Assembly (NCBI GenBank): GCA_030705665.1
Contig: JAUZQA010000219.1
Location: 1-7,090, forward strand
Origin: Bacillota bacterium
GTDB lineage: Bacteria > Bacillota > Bacilli > Bacillales_B > DSM-18226
Direction of reading: 5' to 3'
DNA: 7,090 nt
Below the pieces are notes generated by a model. It had not been told where the DNA came from and made no database searches. It saw nothing but the letters and a program-made list of their open reading frames with translations. Below, piece after piece: positions 1-6,618 of the stretch (position 1 is its first letter; every line of letters begins with the position of its first letter). A program made the position numbers and the translations under genes.

Positions 1-16
1 CCAAGGAGACTCATGA

Positions 17-991
17 ATGACAGAAAATCTTAAAACAATAAATGTACAACTTGAAAATCCAGCAGAGGCCATTAATCTATTTGGAAATTCTGATTCTAAT
101 TTAAAAATTATTGAACAAGAGCTTGATGTGTCAGTGATCACAAGAGGAGAATCAGTAAGCTTATCAGGCGAGGAAGAAAAGGTAAGCCTTGCTTCACAAG
201 TTCTCGATCGCTTAATCTTTGTTATTAGAAAGGGAGTAAATATAAGCGGGCGAGATGTGTTGTATGCCATTCAAATGGGACAAAAAGGCACGCTTGATTA
301 TTTTGAACAGCTTTATGAAGAAGAAATTGCCAAAAATGTAAAAGGTAAAGCCATTCGAATCAAAACGCTGGGGCAGCGGAACTATGTCCATTCCATTCGG
401 AAAAACGATCTTGTCTTTGGGATTGGTCCGGCAGGAACAGGCAAGACCTATCTTGCTGTTGTTATGGCAGTTAATGCTCTAAAAAATGGCCAGGTTAATA
501 AGATTATTTTAACTAGACCGGCTGTTGAAGCTGGAGAAAGTCTCGGTTTTTTACCAGGTGATTTAAAAGAGAAGGTTGATCCTTATCTAAGACCCCTGTA
601 TGATGCCCTGCATGACATATTAGGGGCGGAACATACGCAGCGATTAATTGAGCGCGGTACGATTGAAATCGCCCCCCTCGCTTATATGCGCGGGCGCACA
701 CTAGATGATGCGTTTGTCATATTAGATGAAGCACAAAATACCACACATGCCCAAATGAAAATGTTCTTAACAAGACTCGGTTTTGGCTCAAAAATGGTGA
801 TTACAGGCGACCAAACACAGGTAGACTTGCCAAAAGGCGTTAAATCAGGTTTAATTGTTGCAGAAGAGGTTTTAAAGGATATTAATGGAATTCCCTTCAT
901 TTTCTTAGAACAAAGTGATGTTGTCAGACATCCGCTTGTTGGTCGTATTATTCAAGCATATGAAAAAAGTAAAGAAAAGGCCGTTCAATAA
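17..991 (+). CDS. phoH: PhoH family ATPase (PhoH-like protein)
   Basis: Predicted cytoplasmic P-loop ATPase of 324 residues, close to the usual length of about 320 for Bacillus PhoH. The N-terminal ~110 residues look like a small nucleic-acid-binding region. The PhoH ATPase domain follows, with Walker A GPAGTGKT at residues 137-144, Walker B VILDEAQ at 234-240 and the family motif TGDQTQVDLP at 263-272, then an Arg at 304 in a VVRHPLV segment. The family is linked to RNA metabolism and, by name only, to phosphate starvation; its precise activity in Bacillus is not settled. AAGGAG at 3-8 lies 8 nt before this ATG. Another ATG at 13 opens only a six-codon frame and is too close to the RBS. The stop lies in the loop of a terminator hairpin. 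The family and the neighbouring ybeY and era agree with a role near RNA processing, which is inference. Confidence 0.95.
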   Translation: MTENLKTINVQLENPAEAINLFGNSDSNLKIIEQELDVSVITRGESVSLSGEEEKVSLASQVLDRLIFVIRKGVNISGRDVLYAIQMGQKGTLDYFEQLYEEEIAKNVKGKAIRIKTLGQRNYVHSIRKNDLVFGIGPAGTGKTYLAVVMAVNALKNGQVNKIILTRPAVEAGESLGFLPGDLKEKVDPYLRPLYDALHDILGAEHTQRLIERGTIEIAPLAYMRGRTLDDAFVILDEAQNTTHAQMKMFLTRLGFGSKMVITGDQTQVDLPKGVKSGLIVAEEVLKDINGIPFIFLEQSDVVRHPLVGRIIQAYEKSKEKAVQ

Positions 992-1011
992 ATTGAACGG
1001 TCTATTGTTTT
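978..1011 (+). terminator. Intrinsic terminator at the end of phoH
   Basis: An 11-bp stem (978-988 with 993-1003) has a TAAA loop, and its core CCGTTCAA/TTGAACGG is perfect. One pair (G980 with T1001) is a G-U wobble in + strand RNA but would be a C-A mismatch in minus strand RNA, which favours the + reading. It is followed by a T-rich run, TCTATTGTTTT. The phoH stop codon TAA (989-991) starts in the loop. A T-rich tract also exists on the other strand, so weak bidirectional action is possible. Confidence 0.8.
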
Positions 1012-1024
1012 AATGAATTTGTAA

Positions 1025-1053
1025 ATGAAACTTCTCTTTAAAACTGTTATGAT
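1025..1053 (+). promoter_or_regulatory. Candidate extended -10 sigma-A promoter for pgpH
   Basis: TATGAT at 1048-1053 is preceded by TG one base upstream (TGTTATGAT, 1045-1053), an extended -10 element. ATGAAA at 1025-1030 sits 17 bp upstream as a weak -35. It lies just after the phoH terminator and about 100 bp before the pgpH start, where a promoter would be needed if the terminator works. No transcript evidence is available. Confidence 0.5.
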
Positions 1054-1137
1054 TTTACATAAGATGTGGAAGGTAATGATGTCCACTGCTGTTTCAATCA
1101 AAGTATATTCTGATAGTCTTTTCATTAGGTTTCATAT

Positions 1138-1144
1138 AAGGGAG
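1138..1144 (+). promoter_or_regulatory. Ribosome binding site deciding the pgpH start
   Basis: AAGGGAG is the only good Shine-Dalgarno sequence here. It overlaps the GTG at 1144, ruling that codon out as the main start. It leaves 8 nt to the TTG at 1153 and 5 nt to the TTG at 1150, so 1153 fits best. Confidence 0.65.
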
Positions 1145-1152
1145 TGGCTTTG

Positions 1153-3273
1153 TTGGAAAAACTGCAGCAATATTTATATAGAGTCAGAAAAATGCTTGAT
1201 ATAACTTTTTTCCGTGTGTTGTTTTTCATCATTTTAGGTATTATCCTATATGCAGCCATGTTTTCAAATGTTAAACCTGAAAAACTTAATCTAAGTCTCT
1301 TTACTGTTGCAAATAAAACCATCCGCTCTCCGATTACGGTTGAAGATAAGGAAAGTACAGAAATCAAGCGTAAAGAGGCGGTTGATCAAGTAAAAGATGT
1401 CTATATAAAGAAAAAAGAGTATACTCAAAATCGGGTTGATTTAATTACTTCTATCTTTGACTCTGCAATAGAAGTGAATGTTAACCAAGCACAAAGTATT
1501 TCGGATAAGGTTACACAGTTAAAAGCAAAATTAACGGAAAAGGTTGTAAAGGATTTATCAGAACAAGATTTTTTGGCTTTAGTACAAGCTAACCGTAATG
1601 ATTTGTCGACGGCAAAGGATATAACGGTGACAGCCATAAACAATGTAATGGCACAGAAAATTTCTGCAAATGATATAGAAAATGCAAAAAAAAGTATTGA
1701 AGATGAATTAAATTACTCGATATTGTCAGGCAGTTTAAAAAAAGCCGCAATCGACCTTGGCAGGTATGCTGTCGTACAGAATGAGGTTTATGATTCCAAT
1801 GCAACAAAGGAACTTCGCAAACAAGCTTCACAAAGCGTAGAACCAGTTAAAATTTTGCAAGGACAAATTATTGTTGAAGAAGGAGAATTGGTAAGCAGCG
1901 AAATATATAGGCAGTTAAAACTGGTGGGGCTTCTCAATAATTCAAGCTCTTTTAATCCCTATTTAGGGTTGGCTTTTTTAATTATCATTATTTTGGCAGC
2001 CATTTATCATTATTTTTCCGAATTTAAAACCTCTACAACTGAGAAAAAACAATTTAATATGCTCATATTTGGAATTATATTTACCATTTTGATTCTGATT
2101 ATGAAAATCACCAGCCTTCTGCAAGCTTTTAACTTTTCAGGTATCACATATCTTTTTCCAGCAGCATTAGGAGGTATGTTAATAAAATTATTAATCGATG
2201 AAAAATTAGCCATTTTAACAACTATTATTATGGCAGTTTGCGGGAGCATTGTGTTTAATGAAGGAATTGCAGGTACATTTAATTTTTCGCCAGGGATTTT
2301 TATCCTCATTAGTTCCTTGGCTGGGATTTTTTACTTAAGCAACCACAATCAACGTTCTAAAATTTTTCAAGCCGGCTTGTTTTCTGCGATTATTAATTTG
2401 GTGATCGTTGTAGCCTTATTATTACTTTCGAACGGGCACTATTCAGGACTAGGATATGCGTATTATTTAGTCACTGCCATTGTTTCAGGGTTGCTTTCTG
2501 CTGTTTTGACAATTGGACTGCTTCCGTTTTTTGAGGCAGCCTTTGGGATATTATCAACTATGAAATTAATTGAATTGTCCAATCCCACCCACCCATTGCT
2601 AAGAAAGATTCTGACTGAGGCACCTGGCACTTATCATCATAGTCTTATGGTGGCGAATTTGTCTGAGTCAGCATGTGAAGCAATCGGAGCAAATGGACTC
2701 ATTGCAAGGGTAGGCGCCTATTATCATGATATTGGGAAAACTAGAAGACCCAATTTCTTTATTGAAAATCAAATGAATCGTGAAAATCCTCATGATCGCT
2801 TAGCTCCTGAAAAGAGCACAGAAATTATCATTTCACATGTCCTTGATGGAGTTAATATACTAAAAGGATATAGAATTCCAAAAGAAATTATTGAAATCGC
2901 GGAACAACATCATGGGACGACATTATTAAAATACTTCTATCATAAGGCCGTCCAGGAAGGTAAGGAGATAAAGGAGGAAGAATTTCGGTATCCTGGACCT
3001 AAAGCCCAAACAAAGGAATCGGCAATCGTAGGAATTGCTGATAGTGTTGAGGCTGCAGTCCGTTCCTTAAAGTCCCCAACACCTGAGCAAATTGAAAATT
3101 TAGTAAAGAAAATTATTGATGACCGCCTTCAGGATGGTCAATTAAATGAGTGTGACTTAACATTAAAAGAAGTAGATATCATTTTCCAGATTCTTTGTGA
3201 ATCTGTAAAGGGAATTTTTCATTCGAGAATTGAATATCCAAATTTGACTGAGCAGAAGGTGAAACAAGCATGA
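1153..3273 (+). CDS. pgpH: Cyclic-di-AMP phosphodiesterase PgpH (YqfF), HD family
   Basis: Membrane-bound phosphodiesterase that hydrolyses c-di-AMP to pApA. From TTG 1153 it has 706 residues, near the family's usual ~710. Order of parts: one N-terminal membrane helix (about 18-37); a long extracellular region (about 40-265, the 7TMR-HDED domain), rich in Lys, Glu and Gln; about seven membrane helices (about 269-460); and a cytoplasmic HD domain (about 480-660). Metal-binding candidates are His495-His496, His525-Asp526 (YYHDIGK), His547 in NPHDR, His586-His587 in EQHHGT and Asp630 in ADSVEAA. An in-frame GTG at 1144 would add three residues but overlaps the RBS. The stop overlaps the ybeY start (ATGA), so translation is probably coupled. 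A terminator and a candidate promoter separate it from phoH. The family assignment is firm; the start codon is less so. Confidence 0.94.
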   Translation: MEKLQQYLYRVRKMLDITFFRVLFFIILGIILYAAMFSNVKPEKLNLSLFTVANKTIRSPITVEDKESTEIKRKEAVDQVKDVYIKKKEYTQNRVDLITSIFDSAIEVNVNQAQSISDKVTQLKAKLTEKVVKDLSEQDFLALVQANRNDLSTAKDITVTAINNVMAQKISANDIENAKKSIEDELNYSILSGSLKKAAIDLGRYAVVQNEVYDSNATKELRKQASQSVEPVKILQGQIIVEEGELVSSEIYRQLKLVGLLNNSSSFNPYLGLAFLIIIILAAIYHYFSEFKTSTTEKKQFNMLIFGIIFTILILIMKITSLLQAFNFSGITYLFPAALGGMLIKLLIDEKLAILTTIIMAVCGSIVFNEGIAGTFNFSPGIFILISSLAGIFYLSNHNQRSKIFQAGLFSAIINLVIVVALLLLSNGHYSGLGYAYYLVTAIVSGLLSAVLTIGLLPFFEAAFGILSTMKLIELSNPTHPLLRKILTEAPGTYHHSLMVANLSESACEAIGANGLIARVGAYYHDIGKTRRPNFFIENQMNRENPHDRLAPEKSTEIIISHVLDGVNILKGYRIPKEIIEIAEQHHGTTLLKYFYHKAVQEGKEIKEEEFRYPGPKAQTKESAIVGIADSVEAAVRSLKSPTPEQIENLVKKIIDDRLQDGQLNECDLTLKEVDIIFQILCESVKGIFHSRIEYPNLTEQKVKQA

Positions 3274-3740
3274 ATTTAGTGATTGATTTTTTAGATGAAA
3301 CAAACAATGTTACAAATGAACAAATAGATGAAATTGAAAAATTATTAAATTTTGCGGCAGCAAAGCTGGCAATAGAGGAGGGAAGTGAAGTTTCCGTTAC
3401 ATTCGTCACCAATGAAAGAATTCAAGAAATTAATCGTGAATATAGAGATAAGGATGCTGTAACAGATGTTATTTCATTTGCCCTCGAGGAACTTGGTGAG
3501 GGGGAGATAGAACTCATTGGTGCAAACATGCCAAGGATCCTGGGGGATATCATTATTTCGACTGCAAAAGCGGAAGAACAAGCAGAGGAATATGGCCATT
3601 CTTTTATGCGGGAATTTGGTTTTCTTGCCGTCCATGGTTTCTTGCATTTACTAGGATATGATCACATGACAGAAGAAGATGAACGCGAAATGTTTACTTT
3701 GCAGAAAGAAATATTAGATGAATATGGGCTTAAACGATAA
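3270..3740 (+). CDS. ybeY: Endoribonuclease / rRNA maturation factor YbeY (YqfG)
   Basis: Small zinc-dependent protein of 156 residues, the usual UPF0054 length, involved in 16S rRNA 3'-end maturation and 70S ribosome quality control in bacteria where it has been studied. The signature is the [11 protein letters not shown] segment, with three zinc-ligand histidines at 122, 126 and 132 (H-x3-H-x5-H). A conserved [17 protein letters not shown] segment lies at residues 55-71. The ATG overlaps the pgpH stop by 4 bp, and AGAAGGTGA (3254-3262) is a suitable RBS. The 3' end overlaps dgkA by 23 bp. Era also acts on the 16S 3' end, so the conserved nearness of ybeY and era makes functional sense. Confidence 0.96.
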   Translation: MNLVIDFLDETNNVTNEQIDEIEKLLNFAAAKLAIEEGSEVSVTFVTNERIQEINREYRDKDAVTDVISFALEELGEGEIELIGANMPRILGDIIISTAKAEEQAEEYGHSFMREFGFLAVHGFLHLLGYDHMTEEDEREMFTLQKEILDEYGLKR

Positions 3741-4110
3741 AGAAAAGAAAAGGCAAATCTCATTGCTAAGCTCATTTTCATATGCTATTGCAGGCATTCG
3801 GACAGCCATAAAACAGGAACGAAATATACGGATTCACTTAAGTATCTCGCTGATTGTAATTATCTTTGGTTTTTTATTTTCCATAACCAGAATCGAATGG
3901 ATCTTCATTCTTTTAACAATTGGCGGAATGATTTCTTTAGAAATAATCAATACAGCAATAGAACGATTGGTAGACTTAGTCACACTTGAATTTCATCCAC
4001 TAGCAAAACAAGCTAAGGACTTAGCAGCCGGAGCCGTTTTTAGTTTTGCCATTATCTCAGTCATGGTAGGAATCATAATTTTTGGGCCGTATCTTTTGCG
4101 GTTCATTTAA
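3718..4110 (+). CDS. dgkA: Undecaprenol/diacylglycerol kinase family protein
   Basis: Small integral membrane lipid kinase of 130 residues (the family is about 120-130). In Gram-positive bacteria this family phosphorylates undecaprenol to undecaprenyl phosphate, the carrier lipid for wall polymers, rather than mainly diacylglycerol. An amphipathic N-terminus is followed by three membrane helices at about 40-57, 59-78 and 104-124. Conserved family residues are QERN (33-36), the core [14 protein letters not shown] (73-86), with Glu75 and Glu82 as likely catalytic and metal-binding residues, and AKDLAAGAV (99-107). The start lies inside ybeY in another frame. The upstream AGAAAG (3703-3708) is a weak RBS, so expression probably depends on coupling to ybeY translation. 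ATG 3724 is an alternative start two codons in. Substrate preference is inferred from the family. Confidence 0.93.
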   Translation: MNMGLNDKEKKRQISLLSSFSYAIAGIRTAIKQERNIRIHLSISLIVIIFGFLFSITRIEWIFILLTIGGMISLEIINTAIERLVDLVTLEFHPLAKQAKDLAAGAVFSFAIISVMVGIIIFGPYLLRFI

Positions 4111-4174
4111 CTGAGATGTTCCTAACTATAAACACTGAAAACGATTTCAAATTACGTTATTTAATTTATTTGAT

Positions 4175-4204
4175 TTGTGGGAAAATTCAAAATATTTTTA
4201 TTAT
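4175..4204 (+). promoter_or_regulatory. Candidate promoter upstream of era
   Basis: TTGTGG (4175-4180) and TATTAT (4199-4204) are 18 bp apart in an AT-rich spacer, implying a leader of about 120 nt before era. In AT-rich DNA such matches arise by chance, so support is modest. Confidence 0.35.
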
Positions 4205-4230
4205 ATTTTCGCAACAATAGATGAATTTCA

Positions 4231-4253
4231 TTTTATTTTGAGGTAAAATAAAA
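4231..4253. repeat. Perfect 9-bp AT inverted repeat
   Basis: TTTTATTTT (4231-4239) and AAAATAAAA (4245-4253) are exact reverse complements around GAGGT. As RNA it would be a weak all-A/U hairpin; as DNA it could be a protein site or simply part of the T-tract of the minus-strand terminator. No function can be assigned. Confidence 0.5.
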
Positions 4254-4271
4254 GAAAGCGGTAGCCTTCTT
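4245..4271 (-). terminator. Probable minus-strand intrinsic terminator
   Basis: Read on the minus strand, AAGAAGGC, loop TACC, GCTTTCTT forms an 8-bp stem (4271-4264 with 4259-4252) with one G-U wobble. It runs directly into a T-rich tract, TTATTTTA. On the + strand the wobble becomes an A-C mismatch and no T run follows, so the hairpin is oriented as a minus-strand terminator. No minus-strand gene that would need it is visible in the window. Confidence 0.45.
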
Positions 4272-4329
4272 CCATCTCAAGATTTCAACTTGCAAATATA
4301 TTATAGGGTTTATACAGCGGAGGATTTGA

Positions 4330-5253
4330 ATGTTAAACAATAATGAACAGAGTAAAGAATATAAATCAGGGTTTATCTCTATTATAGGCCGTCCAAATGT
4401 TGGTAAATCGACATTTCTTAATCGTGTTATTGGACAAAAGATCGCGATTATGAGTGATAAACCACAAACAACTCGGAACAAAATACAGGGAGTATTGACC
4501 TTGCCAGACTCTCAACTTATTTTCATTGATACGCCTGGAATTCACAAACCAAAGCATAAACTGGGCGATTTTATGATGAAAGTAGCACAAAACACCCTTA
4601 AAGAAGTCGATTTAGTTTTGTTTATGGTAAATGCTGAAGAAGGCTTTGGACGCGGTGAGGAATTTATTATCGAAAAATTTCAATCCGTAAAAACTCCAAT
4701 TTTTCTCGTTATAAATAAAATTGATCAAATTCATCCTGATGATTTGTTGCCTATTATTGAATCTTACCAGGAAAAATTCCCATTCAAGGAGGTTGTACCA
4801 ATTTCCGCCCTTGAGGGAAATAATGTGGAACGTCTATTAGACCAACTTAAAACCTACCTGCCAGAAGGGCCGCAATTTTATCCTGCAGACCAGGTTACAG
4901 ACCACCCAGAAAGATTTATTATCTCTGAGTTAATTCGTGAGAAAGCCCTTCATTTAACAAGGGAAGAAATTCCGCATTCAATAGCGGTTGTCATTGATAA
5001 GATTGAACGGCAAGAAAATAAGGATGTCATTCATGTGATGGCAACAGTTATTGTCGAGCGTGATTCACAAAAAGGAATCATTATCGGAAAGAAAGGGAGT
5101 ATGTTAAAGGAAATCGGCCAACGTGCACGAGTTGATATTGAAAATCTCCTTGGTAGTAAAGTTTTCCTCGAGCTTTGGGTAAAGGTGCAGAAAGATTGGC
5201 GAAATAAAATGTCTCAACTGCGTGATTTTGGTTTTAACGAGGATGAGTATTAA
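4330..5253 (+). CDS. era: GTPase Era
   Basis: Essential-type GTPase of 307 residues (usual ~300) that binds the 3' end of 16S rRNA and assists 30S subunit maturation. The GTPase domain shows G1 GRPNVGKS (20-27), G2 with Thr47-Thr48 in QTTRN, G3 DTPG (67-70), G4 NKID (129-132) and G5 SALEG (159-163). The C-terminal KH RNA-binding domain (about 200-290) carries IIGKKGSM with the GKKG loop at 253-256. GGAGG (4319-4323) lies 6 nt before the ATG, a strong RBS. A 219-bp spacer separates it from dgkA, where B. subtilis has cdd, and a candidate promoter lies in that spacer. All five G motifs are intact. Confidence 0.98.
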   Translation: MLNNNEQSKEYKSGFISIIGRPNVGKSTFLNRVIGQKIAIMSDKPQTTRNKIQGVLTLPDSQLIFIDTPGIHKPKHKLGDFMMKVAQNTLKEVDLVLFMVNAEEGFGRGEEFIIEKFQSVKTPIFLVINKIDQIHPDDLLPIIESYQEKFPFKEVVPISALEGNNVERLLDQLKTYLPEGPQFYPADQVTDHPERFIISELIREKALHLTREEIPHSIAVVIDKIERQENKDVIHVMATVIVERDSQKGIIIGKKGSMLKEIGQRARVDIENLLGSKVFLELWVKVQKDWRNKMSQLRDFGFNEDEY

Positions 5254-5411
5254 GTAAACAACCTTAAATAAAATATTATCAATTTTTGAAGATTATGCAT
5301 GGACATTATTTACATTATTTTGAACTTATGATTTTCAGAAGACAGGCTATGATAAAGATAAGGTTTGGGATTGATTAAAAGCTAGTCTAAATATTGAAAG
5401 GTGGGGTTTCA

Positions 5412-5555
5412 ATGTTGGATTTTACCTGGAAAGTTTTCAGCCAGACAGGTAACATTGACACATATCTTCTCTTTAAAGAATTAGAGAAGGAAACACAAGA
5501 AATACCCGATAATCAGGATGATGAGCTAGCAAAAATTGATTTTCCCGTTTCATAA
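5412..5555 (+). CDS. yqzL: YqzL family small protein
   Basis: Small open frame of 47 residues, starting MLDFTWKVFSQTGNIDTYLL and ending AKIDFPVS. It matches the YqzL family as I know it: a tiny acidic protein encoded between era and recO in Bacillaceae, with a WxxFxxTGxIDxYLLFKE-type core. The function is not known. AAAGGTGG (5397-5404) is a good RBS, 7 nt from the ATG. No signal peptide or membrane helix is present, so a cytoplasmic location is expected. It is preceded by a 158-bp spacer after era, in which I find no convincing promoter or terminator, and recO follows after 33 bp, so cotranscription with recO is likely. Confidence 0.88.
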   Translation: MLDFTWKVFSQTGNIDTYLLFKELEKETQEIPDNQDDELAKIDFPVS

Positions 5556-5574
5556 GTTTGTCAGGAGCCGTATT

Positions 5575-5579
5575 GGAGG
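5575..5579 (+). promoter_or_regulatory. Ribosome binding site deciding the recO start
   Basis: GGAGG lies 9 nt before ATG 5589. The upstream in-frame GTG at 5580 directly abuts this site with no spacing, so it cannot be the main start. Confidence 0.8.
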
Positions 5580-5588
5580 GTGAATTTC

Positions 5589-6341
5589 ATGCTGCAAAAA
5601 TGTGAGGGCATCGTTATTAGATCCACAGATTACGGCGAATCCAATAAAGTTGTCACATTATATACACGAGAATTAGGAAAAGTAGGAGTGATGGCTAAAG
5701 GTGCTAAGAAACCGAATAGCAGGCTTTCGGCTGTCACTCAGCTTTTTACTCATGGATATTTTCTGGTGCAAAAGAGCTCGGGATTAGGAAGCCTTCAGCA
5801 GGGAGAAATGATTTCTTCACTAAGGTCTATTAGAGAAGACATTTTTTTAACTGCTTATTCAAGCTATATCGTTGAGTTGACGGATAAAAGTACAGAGGAT
5901 CGAAAAGTAAATCCATATCTCTTTGAACTCTTGCATCAGACATTAAATTACATAAATGAAGGCTATGATCCGGACGTACTAATGAATATTTTTGAACTTA
6001 AAATATTAAATATTTTAGGGCTGCACCCGATATTAAATCAATGTGCCGTTTGTGGAAGTATTGACGGGCAGTTTTCATTTTCGATCCGTGAAGGCGGTTT
6101 TATCTGTCACCGTTGCCTTGAAAAAGATCCTTACCACTTAAAAATTTCACCTGCAACGGTTAAGCTTTTAAGATTATTTTATTATTTTGACCTTAATCGG
6201 CTTGGAGCGATTTCGATCAAAGATGAAACGAAGGAAGAATTACGAAAAATTATCTGGACCTACTATGACGAATATTCTGGATTATACTTAAAAACGAAAA
6301 AATTTCTTAATTCGATCAAACAATTTCGCCAACTTTTATAG
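5589..6341 (+). CDS. recO: DNA repair protein RecO
   Basis: Recombination mediator of the RecFOR pathway that helps load RecA onto SSB-coated single-stranded DNA and anneals strands. It has 250 residues from ATG 5589, against about 255 in B. subtilis. An N-terminal OB fold covers about 1-80, with the conserved start [20 protein letters not shown] and the [10 protein letters not shown] segment. A helical C-terminal domain follows, with a four-cysteine zinc site: Cys152 and Cys155 (CAVC), Cys173 and Cys176 (CHRC). The segment [14 protein letters not shown] (193-206) is also typical. A GTG at 5580 would add three residues but lacks RBS spacing. A strong promoter for the next transcript begins only 8 bp after the stop. 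Confidence 0.97.
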   Translation: MLQKCEGIVIRSTDYGESNKVVTLYTRELGKVGVMAKGAKKPNSRLSAVTQLFTHGYFLVQKSSGLGSLQQGEMISSLRSIREDIFLTAYSSYIVELTDKSTEDRKVNPYLFELLHQTLNYINEGYDPDVLMNIFELKILNILGLHPILNQCAVCGSIDGQFSFSIREGGFICHRCLEKDPYHLKISPATVKLLRLFYYFDLNRLGAISIKDETKEELRKIIWTYYDEYSGLYLKTKKFLNSIKQFRQLL

Positions 6342-6348
6342 GTCCTTA

Positions 6349-6377
6349 TTGACATTTGTATTTTGTTTCGTTACTAT
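6349..6377 (+). promoter_or_regulatory. Strong sigma-A promoter of the glycine T-box transcript
   Basis: A consensus -35 TTGACA (6349-6354) and a near-consensus -10 TACTAT (6372-6377) are separated by 17 bp. The predicted start near 6384 is about 12 nt before the T-box Stem I, where a leader transcript should begin. It is the best promoter match in the window. Confidence 0.88.
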
Positions 6378-6394
6378 TTTCTTAAAATTATATA

Positions 6395-6593
6395 GTTGCG
6401 TTTGAGGGAAAGGAGTACTTAGTTCTCTCTATGATAGCGAGCCCAGGATGGTGGAAGCTGGGTATAGAATTCTAAGGAAGGCGTTCTCGAGCAAGTTTGT
6501 TTGAAAGAGGCTGCTTTTTTTGCAGCAAATAGGGTGGAACCGCGGGTAACTCTCGTCCCTATGCATGTGCATAGGGACGGGAGTTTTTTATTT
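6395..6593 (+). ncRNA. Glycine T-box riboswitch leader (glyQS)
   Basis: Cis-acting leader that senses uncharged tRNA-Gly and controls termination. Stem I closes with TTGC (6396-6399) and GCAA (6491-6494). It contains AGTA (6414-6417), a lower helix CTTAG/CTAAG (6418-6422 with 6472-6476), and a distal helix CCCAG/CTGGG (6442-6446 with 6458-6462) capped by a GATGGTGGAAG loop. The specifier is GGC at 6480-6482, a glycine codon. Only a short linker precedes Stem III (GCTGC/GCAGC, 6510-6514 with 6522-6526, seven-T loop), so Stem II is missing, as is usual for glycine T-boxes. The T-box core AGGGTGGAACCGCG is at 6531-6544. TGGA (6535-6538) would pair with the UCCA end of tRNA-Gly. In the antiterminator, ATAGGG (6529-6534) pairs with CCCTAT (6557-6562) around the TGGAACC bulge. 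Confidence 0.96.
6549..6593 (+). terminator. T-box regulated intrinsic terminator
   Basis: A 16-bp stem (6549-6564 with 6569-6584, one G-U wobble) with a four-base ATGT loop is followed by a T-rich run (TTTTTTATTTTATT). Its 5' arm contains CCCTAT (6557-6562), which is also the 3' half of the antiterminator, so the two structures exclude each other. Binding of uncharged tRNA would prevent it forming. Confidence 0.94.
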
Positions 6594-6618
6594 TATTAAG
6601 AGAAAAGGAGCAAAAAAA

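Noticed and set aside
1..16. Possible 3' end of an upstream gene, with a TGA at 14-16 in one frame (yqfD precedes phoH in B. subtilis)
   Set aside because: Only a few codons are visible and stops occur early in several frames, so neither frame nor identity can be supported.
4137..4150. Small TGAAA/TTTCA hairpin after dgkA as a terminator
   Set aside because: The stem is only 5 bp and mostly A/T, with no T run after it.
4233..4481. Minus-strand open frame of 82 codons over the era start
   Set aside because: It lies mostly antisense to the era P-loop region, has no clear RBS and no recognisable protein; its end merely reads through the hairpin at 4245-4271.
5254..5411. Spacer between era and yqzL, with TTGAAC (5320-5325) and TATGAT (5348-5353) considered as a promoter
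   Set aside because: The spacing is 22 bp, too long for sigma-A, and there is no extended -10. No clear hairpin terminator or supported small gene is seen either.
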